A DNA stretch of 47,658 nucleotides from Anaerolineae bacterium (GCA_021463865.1 JAJTXY010000032.1:1-47658); one strand, 5' to 3'; positions 8,831 through 16,851 are shown, counted from the first letter of the stretch. Notes: generated from the letters alone by a model not told the origin. Numbers and translations: made by a program.

Positions 8831-9214
8831 ATGGATACCAAAAAAGGGTTGCTGCTGGTGGCAATGTCACTGATCTCGGTTGGGGTTGGCTTAATCTTGG
8901 TCGGGATGCGGGATTATCAAAAATTGAATGACCATTACACCAACAACTATGAGGAAATTGCGGCCTCAAAGTGCAAGCCAGATGAGACCTTCCGTGTCAC
9001 GAAAACCGTTCGAGGCCCACGTACCTACTTTAACTACTTCTGTGATGACGCACAGGGCAACACCAACAACCTGATTGATGAAATGAGCGACGAAGCCCCA
9101 TCTTTAAGTGATCTAAAAACGACCTTTGCCGGGACGGGCGTCACGGTAGTAGCGGGGGTATTGGCCTTTTTTGCCGTTCCCCGACGTGGCAAAAATCAGG
9201 ATGGCATGGCATGA
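8831..9214 (+). CDS. Small membrane protein, first of a tandem paralogous pair
   Basis: The 127-aa product has an N-terminal membrane helix (res. about 6-26), a polar domain of about 65 residues with two cysteines, and a second helix (about 98-115). The polar part contains SKCKPDETF and FCDDAQGN, which match KLCHTGETL and FDCEDAEGN in the next gene, so the two are paralogues. A disulfide between the two cysteines in a periplasmic or exterior loop is likely. The stop overlaps the next start (ATGA), so the pair is translationally coupled. No known family is recognised. Confidence 0.7.
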   Translation: MDTKKGLLLVAMSLISVGVGLILVGMRDYQKLNDHYTNNYEEIAASKCKPDETFRVTKTVRGPRTYFNYFCDDAQGNTNNLIDEMSDEAPSLSDLKTTFAGTGVTVVAGVLAFFAVPRRGKNQDGMA

Positions 9215-9591
9215 AAAAGCTACTGGTAGGTTTTGTCGCTGTGTTCCTGCTCTGCGGCGGCATGTATCTTGCTGGAGTGGGTACGATCAAGCATCTACAA
9301 GAAGCGGCACAATGGCCCGAAAAAAGGGGGGCCGAGGCCGCCAAATTATGCCATACGGGTGAGACACTGAAAATCACCATATCTGATAATGGCGGGGATA
9401 CCCTTGAAGATTTCGATTGCGAAGACGCAGAGGGCAACCGTCGTAATGTTACCGAGGCAGTCGAGGACAAAGCCCCTCGGTTGGTGAAAAGATGGGGTAT
9501 ATTTGTAGGGATTGGGATGGTGATGGTTGCGGCTGTCATGGGCGTTGTAGCGTTCATGCGAGCAACCGCTGAGGATGGTCAGTCGCCATGA
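9211..9591 (+). CDS. Small membrane protein, second of a tandem paralogous pair
   Basis: The 126-aa product has the same layout as its neighbour: helix at about 3-24, a loop of about 65 residues with two cysteines spaced like those upstream, and a helix at about 92-114. Shared positions include C-x(n)-C-[DE]-D-A-[QE]-G-N and a D/E-x-A-P-x-L motif before the second helix. Overall identity is low outside these positions, so the duplication is old. Function unknown; the pair could form a heteromeric membrane complex (inference). Confidence 0.7.
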   Translation: MKKLLVGFVAVFLLCGGMYLAGVGTIKHLQEAAQWPEKRGAEAAKLCHTGETLKITISDNGGDTLEDFDCEDAEGNRRNVTEAVEDKAPRLVKRWGIFVGIGMVMVAAVMGVVAFMRATAEDGQSP

Positions 9592-9624
9592 AAGACTGTG
9601 GACTAACCACCCGCCTCCTACCCT

Positions 9625-10848
9625 CTACTCAATCAGCGGCACGATTTGTTCACGGATAAGCGTTTCCCAACGATATTTTTGGCGCACTTTTTTGCGTAGG
9701 CGAGACGTCGCACTGGCTTCGATGGCCCGCAAAATCTGCTCGGCGATGCGACGGGGTTCGCCATTAACCGGATCAAAATAGAACGCATCAGCCCCGGCGG
9801 TCTCACGAAACGGTGGGATGTCGGCACAGAAAACGGGTAATCCAACCAAGCCCGCCTCTAAAATTGGGATGCCAAACCCCTCTTGAAAACTCGGAAACAG
9901 CAGGCCGTCCACCAATTGATAGAGATTCGCCTGTGTGTCATCGTCGGGCACCAGTGGGTTGCCCATCTCATAGAGAAAATGGGCCGATTTTTCGACCCCC
10001 AAGAGCTTGCGCAGGGCCAATAAATCCTCCAAATAGATTTTGTTGGTGGGGTTATGTGGGCCGGGGGGACCCGTCACGATGAGGCGATAGTCTTTGCTGG
10101 ATTGGGTACGAATTTCGCTCAGAATGCGTAACCCCAACTGGATATTTTTACGGCGCGTGAGGCGGGCGGGCAGCAGCAATAGGCCATCGGCATCCAATAG
10201 GTGCAGCTCGTCCTCTAAAAATTTTGTAGTTGGCGTCCATTTAAAAAAGGTAAGGTAATCCACCCCCGGCGGTACCACCGCGATTTGATTCGGCGGAATA
10301 TCCAATAGATTTGACAATTCGACACGCTGCGGCTTGGAGACGGTGACATAGGTGACATTGTGCCATTGATGACGCAGCAGATCATAGGGCTGGCCTTCGT
10401 GCAGTTCGGGGCGATATTGATCGCTTGTCCATGCGATGTCATGACACCACGCGATTAACTTAAAAGCATGATGGCGATAGATTTTGTGGAGCGCGGCTGT
10501 CAGGGGGAGATTTTTGTTGAGGGAGAGGATGTTATGGGCAATGAGCACGTCGCAACCCTCTAGGGCCTCCGCCAAACGAACCTCAATTTGGCTCACCAGT
10601 TCGGTAAATGCCCCACGCACCCGCCCCACATCCAATTCGGCTTTGACCTCCAACACGTCGGGGTGCTTGGAGCCGAACAGGGGGTTAATGATGGTGTCAA
10701 TTGAGGGGTCAAGCTCGCCCCCCGCCCCGCTGATAATCCTAACAGAATAGCCGAGTTTGGTCAGACCGCGTGCTTGATGCAGCATGGTGACTTCGACCCC
10801 ACCGACCCCCGGCGGGCTGGCATAATGCAAAATGGCGATTTTTTTCAT
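9625..10848 (-). CDS. GT4-family glycosyltransferase
   Basis: The 407-aa protein has the GT-B fold pattern of family GT4 retaining glycosyltransferases that build cell-surface glycans or glycolipids. The N-terminal donor-domain opening AILHYASPPGVGGVEVTMLH holds the glycine-rich loop. The C-terminal Rossmann domain has ARLTRRKNIQLGLRILSEI and the nucleotide-sugar site FPSFQEGFGIPILEAG, with the E-x7-E pair of the family. The ATG at 10848 is preceded by GAGGGAG. There is no membrane segment, so it is a soluble or peripheral enzyme. Acceptor and sugar cannot be predicted. It is divergent from the toxin-antitoxin pair, with only 49 bp between the start codons. Confidence 0.9.
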   Translation of the reverse strand: MKKIAILHYASPPGVGGVEVTMLHQARGLTKLGYSVRIISGAGGELDPSIDTIINPLFGSKHPDVLEVKAELDVGRVRGAFTELVSQIEVRLAEALEGCDVLIAHNILSLNKNLPLTAALHKIYRHHAFKLIAWCHDIAWTSDQYRPELHEGQPYDLLRHQWHNVTYVTVSKPQRVELSNLLDIPPNQIAVVPPGVDYLTFFKWTPTTKFLEDELHLLDADGLLLLPARLTRRKNIQLGLRILSEIRTQSSKDYRLIVTGPPGPHNPTNKIYLEDLLALRKLLGVEKSAHFLYEMGNPLVPDDDTQANLYQLVDGLLFPSFQEGFGIPILEAGLVGLPVFCADIPPFRETAGADAFYFDPVNGEPRRIAEQILRAIEASATSRLRKKVRQKYRWETLIREQIVPLIE

Positions 10849-10870
10849 GGCCGCTCCCTCATGCTATACT
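10842..10870 (+). promoter_or_regulatory. Candidate promoter of the toxin-antitoxin pair
   Basis: TATACT at 10865-10870 is a good -10 box; TTTTCA at 10842-10847, 17 bases upstream, is a weak -35. It fires toward the antitoxin gene, and its -35 lies inside the first codons of the divergent GT4 gene, so the two transcription units share control DNA. Confidence 0.4.
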
Positions 10871-10897
10871 GGCAATAACAATGAAAGGAGTGTACCC

Positions 10898-11215
10898 ATG
10901 ACTGACGCTCTACGCGAAGATTTGTTGCAGCGACTCGATGAACTGGCCCGCGCTGAACACCGCAGTCTGAATGATTTTGTGGAAGATTTGCTGCTGCGCT
11001 ACGTTCCGTCTGCGCCGCCAATTTCTGACCCTGAGATTGAGGCCCTGCCACCGGGGTCGTTTGCACGGCTAGGGGCTGCGGGTCGAGGAATGCCGCCCAT
11101 TGGTGAACCTGATAATACGTCCGAACGTGCGGATGAAATTTTGAGAAATGAATTTGCCGACTATTTACTTGCTCGAATGAACAGGCCGCCCTATGACCCG
11201 AAAAATCCTGATTGA
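10898..11215 (+). CDS. VapB-like antitoxin
   Basis: The 105-aa protein starts with a short ribbon-helix-helix-like DNA-binding segment (LREDLLQRLDELARAEHRSL, res. 5-24, then NDFVEDLLLRY). A disordered, proline- and acid-rich tail follows, as in antitoxins that wrap a PIN toxin. The start at 10898 is preceded by AAAGGAG (10883-10889); an upstream in-frame ATG is rejected for lack of an RBS. It overlaps the PIN-domain gene by 23 bp, the usual coupling of type II toxin-antitoxin pairs. It should neutralise the toxin and repress the pair's promoter. Confidence 0.75.
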   Translation: MTDALREDLLQRLDELARAEHRSLNDFVEDLLLRYVPSAPPISDPEIEALPPGSFARLGAAGRGMPPIGEPDNTSERADEILRNEFADYLLARMNRPPYDPKNPD

Positions 11216-11612
11216 TAGTAATTTCCTTTATTCCCTATACAATCCAGCCGATGGCAATTATCAGTCTTCGCAGGAATTGACAACGAATCCCAATTTTAGT
11301 CCTATGATACCGGAAATTACCATGCCCGAAGTCTCGTTCCTGTTTGCCCGAAAGGGTGGAGTTCCCGCCGTCGCTAGGTTTCTGATTCAATTTGCGAAGG
11401 CGGGTAATGCTCCAATTCCAATGAACTTGACTGATTTTCAAAGAGCAGGCGAAATAATGGCTACTTACCCGAGGGCTGAACTGGATTTTGTGGATTGTGC
11501 AATCATGGACCTCTCGGAGCGACTCAATATTACGGCGATTGCCACCCATGACCGCCGTGACTTCAGCATCTTTCGACCCAAGCATTGTGATTATCTTGAA
11601 TTGCTGCCGTAA
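11193..11612 (+). CDS. PIN-domain ribonuclease toxin (VapC-like)
   Basis: The 139-aa protein is a PIN-domain nuclease. The acidic active-site residues can be placed: Asp8 (LIDSNFL), Glu46 (MPEVSFL), Asp101 (LDFVDCAIMD) and Asp120 with Asp123 (THDRRDF), which would hold magnesium for RNA cleavage. VapC toxins cut tRNA or rRNA when the antitoxin is degraded. It overlaps the antitoxin gene by 23 bp and has no independent RBS, consistent with coupling. The length fits the family. Confidence 0.85.
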   Translation: MTRKILIDSNFLYSLYNPADGNYQSSQELTTNPNFSPMIPEITMPEVSFLFARKGGVPAVARFLIQFAKAGNAPIPMNLTDFQRAGEIMATYPRAELDFVDCAIMDLSERLNITAIATHDRRDFSIFRPKHCDYLELLP

Positions 11613-11614
11613 AT

Positions 11615-11803
11615 TTAGGGTTCTATAGTAGCGATTGCAAGGATAATGATTGCTGACATTACCCCACCGATTATCTGCATCGCACATCCCAAACATTTCA
11701 GATATTTGACCCACCACTCCCCTGTATCGGGGTAAAACCGCACAACTAAAAAACCAAATCCGACCAAGACAGGGGCTATGCAGAGCTAGTTCTCAATATC
11801 CAT
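11615..11803 (-). pseudogene. Broken twin of the adjacent 62-aa membrane protein
   Basis: Reading the minus strand from the ATG at 11803 gives 63 codons that align along their length with the intact small membrane protein at 11864-12052. Both share RFYP, a WxxKxLKxLGCAM-like core and GG before the second helix, and both span 189 bp. In this copy codon 6 is TAG (11786-11788) where the intact gene has a leucine codon, so the frame is interrupted near its start. A restart at a downstream TTG (codon 13) would lose part of the first helix. I therefore read it as a decayed tandem duplicate, though a shortened product cannot be excluded. Confidence 0.7.
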
Positions 11804-11863
11804 CCGATAGCCTTTCCGACTGGGCAAGCTGCACGACGTCAATCTATTAGGGCGAGACCCATG

Positions 11864-12052
11864 TCAACTTTCATAGGTGAGAGCAAAGAGGAAAATGAGT
11901 ATGATTATGGTCGCCCCACCTACTATAAACATTGCACAACCTAACGTCTTTAATTGCTTTGCCTCCCACGCATTGTTGTATGGGTAAAATCGCATCACGA
12001 AGCCAATTGCCATCATCAATGGGAGAAGGCAGCATAGAACTTCCAAACTCAT
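11864..12052 (-). CDS. Small two-helix membrane protein
   Basis: The 62-aa product has two hydrophobic helices (about 3-20 and 38-58) around a short loop with [20 protein letters not shown]. Its ATG overlaps the TGA of the ferredoxin-HIT gene (ATGA), so it is translated by coupling to that gene. A duplicated copy lies directly downstream at 11615-11803, where it carries a stop codon. Coupling plus duplication supports a real gene. I know no family; it could anchor or partner the upstream protein (inference). Confidence 0.65.
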   Translation of the reverse strand: MSLEVLCCLLPLMMAIGFVMRFYPYNNAWEAKQLKTLGCAMFIVGGATIIILIFLFALTYES

Positions 12053-12723
12053 TCTAATGTCACCCCGTCAACGATTTTCAACGATCCTGATCTCTCCAGA
12101 TAGAGGCGCACTTTTTGAGCGAGTTCATTCATGTCGGCTTCACTCACTCGTTCCGCTTCTGAAACACCCCGTTGTTTGAAAATACCCGGCCCTCTGTGTT
12201 CCTCAAGTTGATTGGGCATCCGAGGGATGATATGAAAATGCACATGATGGTGGCCGGGGGCTTCCGCAAATTGGACAACATATGTTTTGATACAGCCCGT
12301 CAGTTCCGTCAACACGATGGACACGTGCCGGATCAATTTGCCTAATTCAATGGCTTCGGCCTCGGACAATTCCTCGATAGCCGCGATATGCCGTCTTTGA
12401 ACCAAGATCAACCAACCCAAGAGCGACGTACTATTGCAATGCACCACGTCCCAGTATGGGGTACGGTATATGCTGTCCCATAAAGGAGCGTCGCCCGCAT
12501 TGCGTCGTTCCACTAATTCATGAACCTCAGAAACCGGGGTTGTGCATGATTGGATGGCTTCTCCATCTTGATGCACGGTACAAGCACCGCATTGACCGAT
12601 CCCGCACCCATATTTGGTACCGGTCAATCCGAGCAAGTCGCGTAATACCCACAGCAGCGGCATATCAGGATGCACCTCTACCGTGTATGGCTGTCCATTC
12701 ACATGCAGGGTGATTGATTGCAT
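12049..12723 (-). CDS. [2Fe-2S] ferredoxin domain fused to a HIT domain
   Basis: The 224-aa protein joins two normally separate modules. Residues 1-65 match the N-terminal plant-type ferredoxin domain of molybdenum hydroxylase small subunits (CoxS/IorA class), with cluster ligands Cys40, Cys45, Cys48 and Cys60 ([13 protein letters not shown], then QSC). The second CoxS domain, which carries another cluster, is absent. Residues about 80-210 are a HIT-family domain, which hydrolyses or transfers nucleotides, with the triad H160-V-H162-F-H164 and a typical [18 protein letters not shown] segment. One continuous frame encodes both. The stop overlaps the start of a small membrane protein. Both active centres look intact by motif. 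A redox-controlled nucleotide hydrolase is possible, but that is inference. Confidence 0.8.
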   Translation of the reverse strand: MQSITLHVNGQPYTVEVHPDMPLLWVLRDLLGLTGTKYGCGIGQCGACTVHQDGEAIQSCTTPVSEVHELVERRNAGDAPLWDSIYRTPYWDVVHCNSTSLLGWLILVQRRHIAAIEELSEAEAIELGKLIRHVSIVLTELTGCIKTYVVQFAEAPGHHHVHFHIIPRMPNQLEEHRGPGIFKQRGVSEAERVSEADMNELAQKVRLYLERSGSLKIVDGVTLE

Positions 12724-13064
12724 TCAGCTTATCCTTCATTTTTTAGAGGCAGCAATGCGAGGTAGCGATACGCGGACTTTTTGATTTGAATTACGGTGAA
12801 AGCTCCCCATCAAGATTACTCCGTTCTCCAAGGATAAGTTAAGACTGTGACGAAAAATATGAATTTTCATGACATCTGAGCCGCTTGGGGAAAGGATTGA
12901 ATGCCTTGTTATGTATCCCGAAAAGACTCACTCTTGTCTGTTCGGTTTTGAAATGTCCCCATCTCGTCAGATAGTCAGCATATAGGCGAAGACCAAACGT
13001 AGATTATTATGGTGGCCGCTAGTATAAATTAAGCGCTCATTACGAAAGCAAAGGAGATTCATTG
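12724..13064. other. Intergenic region between divergent genes
   Basis: These 341 bases separate the ferredoxin-HIT gene (minus) from the metallophosphoesterase gene (plus) and should hold both promoters. A TATAAA at 13023-13028 upstream of the phosphoesterase RBS is a possible -10 box without a good -35. I see no coding frame, RNA fold or repeat that I can support. Confidence 0.4.
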
Positions 13065-13895
13065 ATGCATATCGCCATTCTTGCCGACATTCATGGAAAT
13101 TTGATTGCGCTGGATGCCGTCCTTGCCGATATTCAGCGGCGTGGTGGGGTAGATGGTTATTGGGTTTTGGGTGATCTAGCCTCGATTGGGGTTGATCCGG
13201 CGGGGGTGTTGGAACGATTAGCCACCCTCCCTGATGCAATTTTTGTACGCGGCAACGCAGATCGTTATGTATTTACCCCAGACCGCCCCCACCCCTCCAT
13301 TGAAGATGCCCAACAAGACCCAACCCTTGTGCCGATTTTGGCCGAAGTCGCGGGTAGTTTTGCATGGACACAGGGCTATTTGGAGGCGGCTGGGTGGCTG
13401 GATTGGCTGAAAAATCTGCCCGTCGAGCAATACCTGACCCTGCCAGATGGAACGCGGGTGCTGCTGGTTCATGCCGCGCCGGGGACAGATGATGGTGATG
13501 GACTGCACCCTGCTCTCACTGACTCGGAATTGGATGCTTGTTTGCAGAATTGTGAGGCGGATTTAATCTGTGTAGGTCATTTCCATTCACAAATGGATCG
13601 GCGCTTGAATGGCAGGCATATCGTCAACCCCGGCAATGTCAGCAATCCGGTCACCGCCGAAAAACGCGCTTGTTATGCGATCCTGACGACTGACTCACAT
13701 GGCTACGCCTTCGATTTTTGTCGCGTGGAGTATGACCGTGCTGCTGCGATTGCCGCTGCCCAAAAGTCGAGCAATCCCGGCGCGAAGTACGTTATCAGTA
13801 TCCTAGAGGGCCAAATGGGATGGAATTGCACACCTCCCAACACTGTAACCAGTTGCAGCGGGTTGGGTTGTTTTGATATGATGGCAAGTGCATGA
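13065..13895 (+). CDS. Calcineurin-like metallophosphoesterase
   Basis: The 276-aa protein is a calcineurin-like phosphoesterase of the YfcE/MJ0936 type. Metal-binding motifs appear in order: D-x-H in ILADIHGN (res. 5-12), GD in VLGDLASIG, GNAD, a histidine in LVHAAPG, and GHFHSQ, followed by VNPGNVSNP. Such enzymes hydrolyse phosphodiesters or phosphomonoesters with two metal ions. The ATG at 13065 follows AAGGAG (13051-13056); the codon before it is an in-frame TTG that I do not use. About 50 residues beyond the core form a poorly conserved tail ending in a Cys-containing stretch. It is followed after 16 bp by an Uma2 gene. Substrate unknown. Confidence 0.88.
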   Translation: MHIAILADIHGNLIALDAVLADIQRRGGVDGYWVLGDLASIGVDPAGVLERLATLPDAIFVRGNADRYVFTPDRPHPSIEDAQQDPTLVPILAEVAGSFAWTQGYLEAAGWLDWLKNLPVEQYLTLPDGTRVLLVHAAPGTDDGDGLHPALTDSELDACLQNCEADLICVGHFHSQMDRRLNGRHIVNPGNVSNPVTAEKRACYAILTTDSHGYAFDFCRVEYDRAAAIAAAQKSSNPGAKYVISILEGQMGWNCTPPNTVTSCSGLGCFDMMASA

Positions 13896-13911
13896 GGGAC
13901 AGGAATAATCT

Positions 13912-14493
13912 ATGGACGCAGTGCAGCTTAAACTCATCACCGAAGACGAATTAATGGCACTCGGCTCTGATGCACGGGTTGAAGTGGTAAACGGAGAACT
14001 TGTTGAAATGGTTCCAGTCGGTGGTTTGCATCACTTGGTTGGTGGCAATATACACGATTTGTTTAAGATTCCCACCACCAAAACAAAACTCGGCCTCGTG
14101 TTTTTTGATGGTCTGATCTATCTCCTGCACAAAGAGGAGGGCGGCATCAAGGGGGCACGTGTACCGGATGTATCCTTTATCCGCAAAACCGACATTCCCG
14201 CCGATTGGGATATTGAAAAACCATTCCCCGGAGCGCCAACGCTGGCGGTTGAAATTATGTCACCGAACGACGACAGTGAGGAAGTTTTGGAACGGGTACG
14301 GGATTATCAGCGAGCCGGAACAGAGGAAGTGTGGGTGGTCTATCCCCGCCAAAAAGAAATCCACCAATATCAATTGGCCCATCCCGAACGAGTACAGGTG
14401 TATCGGGAAGGGGATGTTATCAATATGGGCCATTTACTGCCCGGTTTAACGATTGCTGTGGCGGATTGTTTTATTCTGCCGGATTTTAATTAA
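13912..14493 (+). CDS. Uma2-family protein (DUF820, PD-(D/E)XK fold)
   Basis: The 193-aa protein matches the Uma2/DUF820 family, abundant in cyanobacteria and Chloroflexota and built on a restriction-endonuclease-like fold. Motifs: the opening LITEDELMALGSDARVEVVN with ELVEM, then VPDVSFIRK (catalytic Asp), AVEIMSPNDDSEEVLERVRD (catalytic Glu), and YQRAGTEEVWVVYPRQKEI. The biological role of Uma2 is not settled; many copies occur per genome and some resemble transposon or defence nucleases. AGGA precedes the ATG. Downstream, after 28 bp, is a membrane protein gene. Confidence 0.9.
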   Translation: MDAVQLKLITEDELMALGSDARVEVVNGELVEMVPVGGLHHLVGGNIHDLFKIPTTKTKLGLVFFDGLIYLLHKEEGGIKGARVPDVSFIRKTDIPADWDIEKPFPGAPTLAVEIMSPNDDSEEVLERVRDYQRAGTEEVWVVYPRQKEIHQYQLAHPERVQVYREGDVINMGHLLPGLTIAVADCFILPDFN

Positions 14494-14521
14494 CCATTTA
14501 TACAGCATGGATTAGGAAATT

Positions 14522-15037
14522 ATGTCAGATAGTGGACTTGCCAGTGTTTTCCATTTTGATGAAACGGATTTGCAATTTAATCGTCAGGGGGTTCTATCGC
14601 CCGCCCAGCTACAAAAATACGAAAATATGAATAAAAGCTGCTTGCAAGTGTCGGTGGTGATTACCCTTGTGTTTATCACCCTAACCATCGCATTGGGGCT
14701 TTTGTTAAAAGGGGAAGATCGGCTGGGAGCAATGATTACGCTGGGAGTCTTTAGCATTCTCAGTGGGTTGGGAACATGGTTTGCATGGGCCACACGCGAT
14801 GACCGCTATGTGCTGCAACAGATCGAAGGGGAAGCCCGTTTACGTACCGACAGTACCGAAAATGGACGGCGCTATGTGGTCAGCATCAGCGGTTATGAGT
14901 TTGGCGTTGACCCGGCGCAATATGAGATTGTGCAAGATGGGGTCAGCTATCGCATTTATTACGCCGTGCCAGAGGGTCAAACCAAGAGCCTCAAAACCGC
15001 CAGCAAACAGATTCAGTCTATCGAACGCCTCGCTTAA
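14522..15037 (+). CDS. Two-helix membrane protein of unknown function
   Basis: The 171-aa product has a cytosolic N-terminal arm (about 40 residues), two adjacent membrane helices (about 42-62 and 70-90) and a soluble C-terminal domain of about 80 residues rich in beta-strand pattern (GRRYVVSISGYEFGVDPAQY, then VSYRIYYAVPEGQTKSL). The same arrangement is seen in many uncharacterised bacterial membrane proteins. The RBS is AGGAAATT before the ATG. A convergent terminator lies just after the stop codon. No family name can be assigned. Confidence 0.7.
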   Translation: MSDSGLASVFHFDETDLQFNRQGVLSPAQLQKYENMNKSCLQVSVVITLVFITLTIALGLLLKGEDRLGAMITLGVFSILSGLGTWFAWATRDDRYVLQQIEGEARLRTDSTENGRRYVVSISGYEFGVDPAQYEIVQDGVSYRIYYAVPEGQTKSLKTASKQIQSIERLA

Positions 15038-15047
15038 AAAACCAAAA

Positions 15048-15077
15048 ACCCCCTTACCAAAACCTCGGCAAGGGGGT
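15048..15077 (-). terminator. Intrinsic terminator for the small minus-strand gene
   Basis: ACCCCCTT (15048-15055) pairs with AAGGGGGT (15070-15077), with CC/GG pairs extending the stem past one mismatch. Read on the minus strand the stem is followed by TTTTGG and six more T, the classic U tract. It ends the 66-aa gene at 15099-15302 and may also stop read-through from the plus strand. Confidence 0.75.
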
Positions 15078-15098
15078 GATTATTGCTACGCGACTGAT

Positions 15099-15302
15099 TT
15101 ACCAATAACGCTCGACCAATGGTTTTTGGTTCGCCACAACCTCGCGGCGTAGGTTCACCCAGAGGACTGGCAGTTCCTTTTCAATTTCGTGCAGGCGTTT
15201 GCGCATCTCTGCCGTCATGCGGGTCTGATTACACTGCCGCCAAATCCCGGTGCGTTCAAGGGTAAGGCGTGTGATTTCATCGAAAGTTTCGGCGTAAGTC
15301 AT
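15099..15302 (-). CDS. Small basic protein of unknown function
   Basis: The 66-aa product (MTYAETFDEITRLTLERTG at the start) is helical and charged, with a central TAEMRKRLHEIEKELPVLW and a C-terminal Trp. I chose the ATG at 15302 because AAGGACG lies a suitable distance upstream; an ATG six codons earlier has only a poor RBS. A strong terminator follows the gene, which supports it being expressed. No family recognised. Confidence 0.6.
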   Translation of the reverse strand: MTYAETFDEITRLTLERTGIWRQCNQTRMTAEMRKRLHEIEKELPVLWVNLRREVVANQKPLVERYW

Positions 15303-15485
15303 AATGAACCGTCCTTCCATAGTTCTGTCCTGTTATTAGACGCCACCAACCTCCTTATCCTTACCACCATTTCATAAGAAATGTGTTAGAAATTTTGGAC
15401 TGTCCGACCCCAATCGGTTGAACCAAAAATCGAAGCTCCGGTTATTGATGCTAGTATTGAAGAAATTTTCAAAGGAGCATCAGCC

Positions 15486-16523
15486 ATGAGAAAAAACGTT
15501 TTGTGGGTACTCGCAATACTCGCCATTGTTTGCGGGACACAGGGCATTACCGCCCCCGCCCTCGCGCAGGATGGCACGAGACTTGTGTTGGTCGCGGATA
15601 GCCCCGTTTTTGGATTAGGTGAAGCCGAGGCGTGGGATTCGGGACTTGTGGCTGTAGGAACGGTGGTGGTGGATGATGGGGTATTCCATCTTTTCTATAA
15701 CGGGGCCAGCGCCGACCACCCATTAGCCACCTCGATTGGTCATGCCACTAGCCCGGATGGAATCAACTGGGCACGCGACGTCGCTAACCCAATTCTGACA
15801 CCAGATGCTTTTGACGCCAGCCGTCCTCCATCCAACGTCAATGTGTTGAGTGTGGTGCAAGATGGGGATATATGGGTGCTGTACATTTTCGCCTATGCCG
15901 CGCCGGGGAATTTGGCTGGGGTGCAAATCCGTCGTGCCACCGCCCCATCGTTGGATGGCCCGTGGACAGTCGAAGCCGACCCGGTTATGTTTGGGCCGGG
16001 GAGCGCCCGTCAATGGGATAGCAACGTGGATTCAATTAATGTCAGCGCCACCAACGAGGGCTTTGTGATGTATTACGACGGCTGCTGCAATCAAGGGCAT
16101 AATTTTGGTCACGCCACTTCCCCAGATGGCATCAACTGGACGAAATATGATGACCCCGCCACGACTGAACGCGCTTTTGCTGAGAGCGACCCGGTGTATT
16201 TCAGCACGTCCCATCAATGGAATCACTACATCGCGGCGGTGAATGTGTTGCCAACGGAAACGAGCTGGGCCATGATTTATCAGGGAGTGCCAGTAGAAGC
16301 TGATCAGTTTGGCATTGGTTACGCGACCAGCACGGACGGGATTACGTGGACGGATTACGCGGATAACCCCTTGTTTGTCGGGCCACTGTTGACCACCAAC
16401 CCCTTTGATCGGCTGCGTTCATCAGTGATTGTGGACGGCACGCTGATGGTATTTTTTGACCCAGCGTGGGACAGCGAGGTGACAGGCATCTACTTGGCGA
16501 CGTGGGTGCTGCCGACAGAATAA
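15486..16523 (+). CDS. Secreted five-bladed propeller, glycosidase-like (GH32/43/68/130 type)
   Basis: The 345-aa protein has a signal peptide (MRKNVLWVLAILAIVCGTQG, processed near ALAQ at 27-28). A repeated blade pattern follows: GVFHLFYNGASA, IGHATSPDGINWARD, FGHATSPDGINWTKYDDPA, IGYATSTDGITWTDYADNPL. The SPDGxxW repeat with an F/Y-Y block occurs in glycoside hydrolases and glycan phosphorylases with five-bladed propellers. Clear catalytic carboxylates cannot be assigned, so it may be a glycan-binding or unusual hydrolase. AAAGGAG precedes the ATG. The product would act outside the membrane on carbohydrate. Confidence 0.75.
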   Translation: MRKNVLWVLAILAIVCGTQGITAPALAQDGTRLVLVADSPVFGLGEAEAWDSGLVAVGTVVVDDGVFHLFYNGASADHPLATSIGHATSPDGINWARDVANPILTPDAFDASRPPSNVNVLSVVQDGDIWVLYIFAYAAPGNLAGVQIRRATAPSLDGPWTVEADPVMFGPGSARQWDSNVDSINVSATNEGFVMYYDGCCNQGHNFGHATSPDGINWTKYDDPATTERAFAESDPVYFSTSHQWNHYIAAVNVLPTETSWAMIYQGVPVEADQFGIGYATSTDGITWTDYADNPLFVGPLLTTNPFDRLRSSVIVDGTLMVFFDPAWDSEVTGIYLATWVLPTE

Positions 16524-16532
16524 GCGCCCTGC

Positions 16533-16844
16533 CTAGATTGAAAACGAATCAATAATCAGGTGATGGTGAATGGTGCAGCCAATCTCCGACCACCAATAAT
16601 GGGCATCGGCGGTCAGAATATACTTGAGATGGTTGGGCAGGGGTTCATGATTCAAAATCATGCGACGGCCTAGCTGAATCAGCACATAACTGCGGGTGTA
16701 GTTGTCGAGGTTGTCAAAAACCTCGCACGACAGCACGCGATTTCCGGCGGTGAGTTCCCGTTCGAGAATGGGCTTCAAATCCTCGCAAATGTTCGCCAAT
16801 GCCTTGTCGGTTTCTGCTTGATTTTTGGGGTTGCCGAAGCGCAT
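16533..16844 (-). CDS. 103-aa protein at the end of the cyclase/restriction operon
   Basis: The product is mixed helical and soluble, with conserved-looking NEPLPNHL-like (HEPLPNHLKYIL) and CTIHHHLIID segments and a Trp pair. I recognise no domain. The ATG lies 7 bp after the methyltransferase stop, with GAGGTACTC upstream, so it belongs to the same transcript. Its position as last gene next to a restriction-modification pair suggests an accessory or regulatory role, which is inference only. Confidence 0.6.
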   Translation of the reverse strand: MRFGNPKNQAETDKALANICEDLKPILERELTAGNRVLSCEVFDNLDNYTRSYVLIQLGRRMILNHEPLPNHLKYILTADAHYWWSEIGCTIHHHLIIDSFSI

Positions 16845-16851
16845 GAGTACC

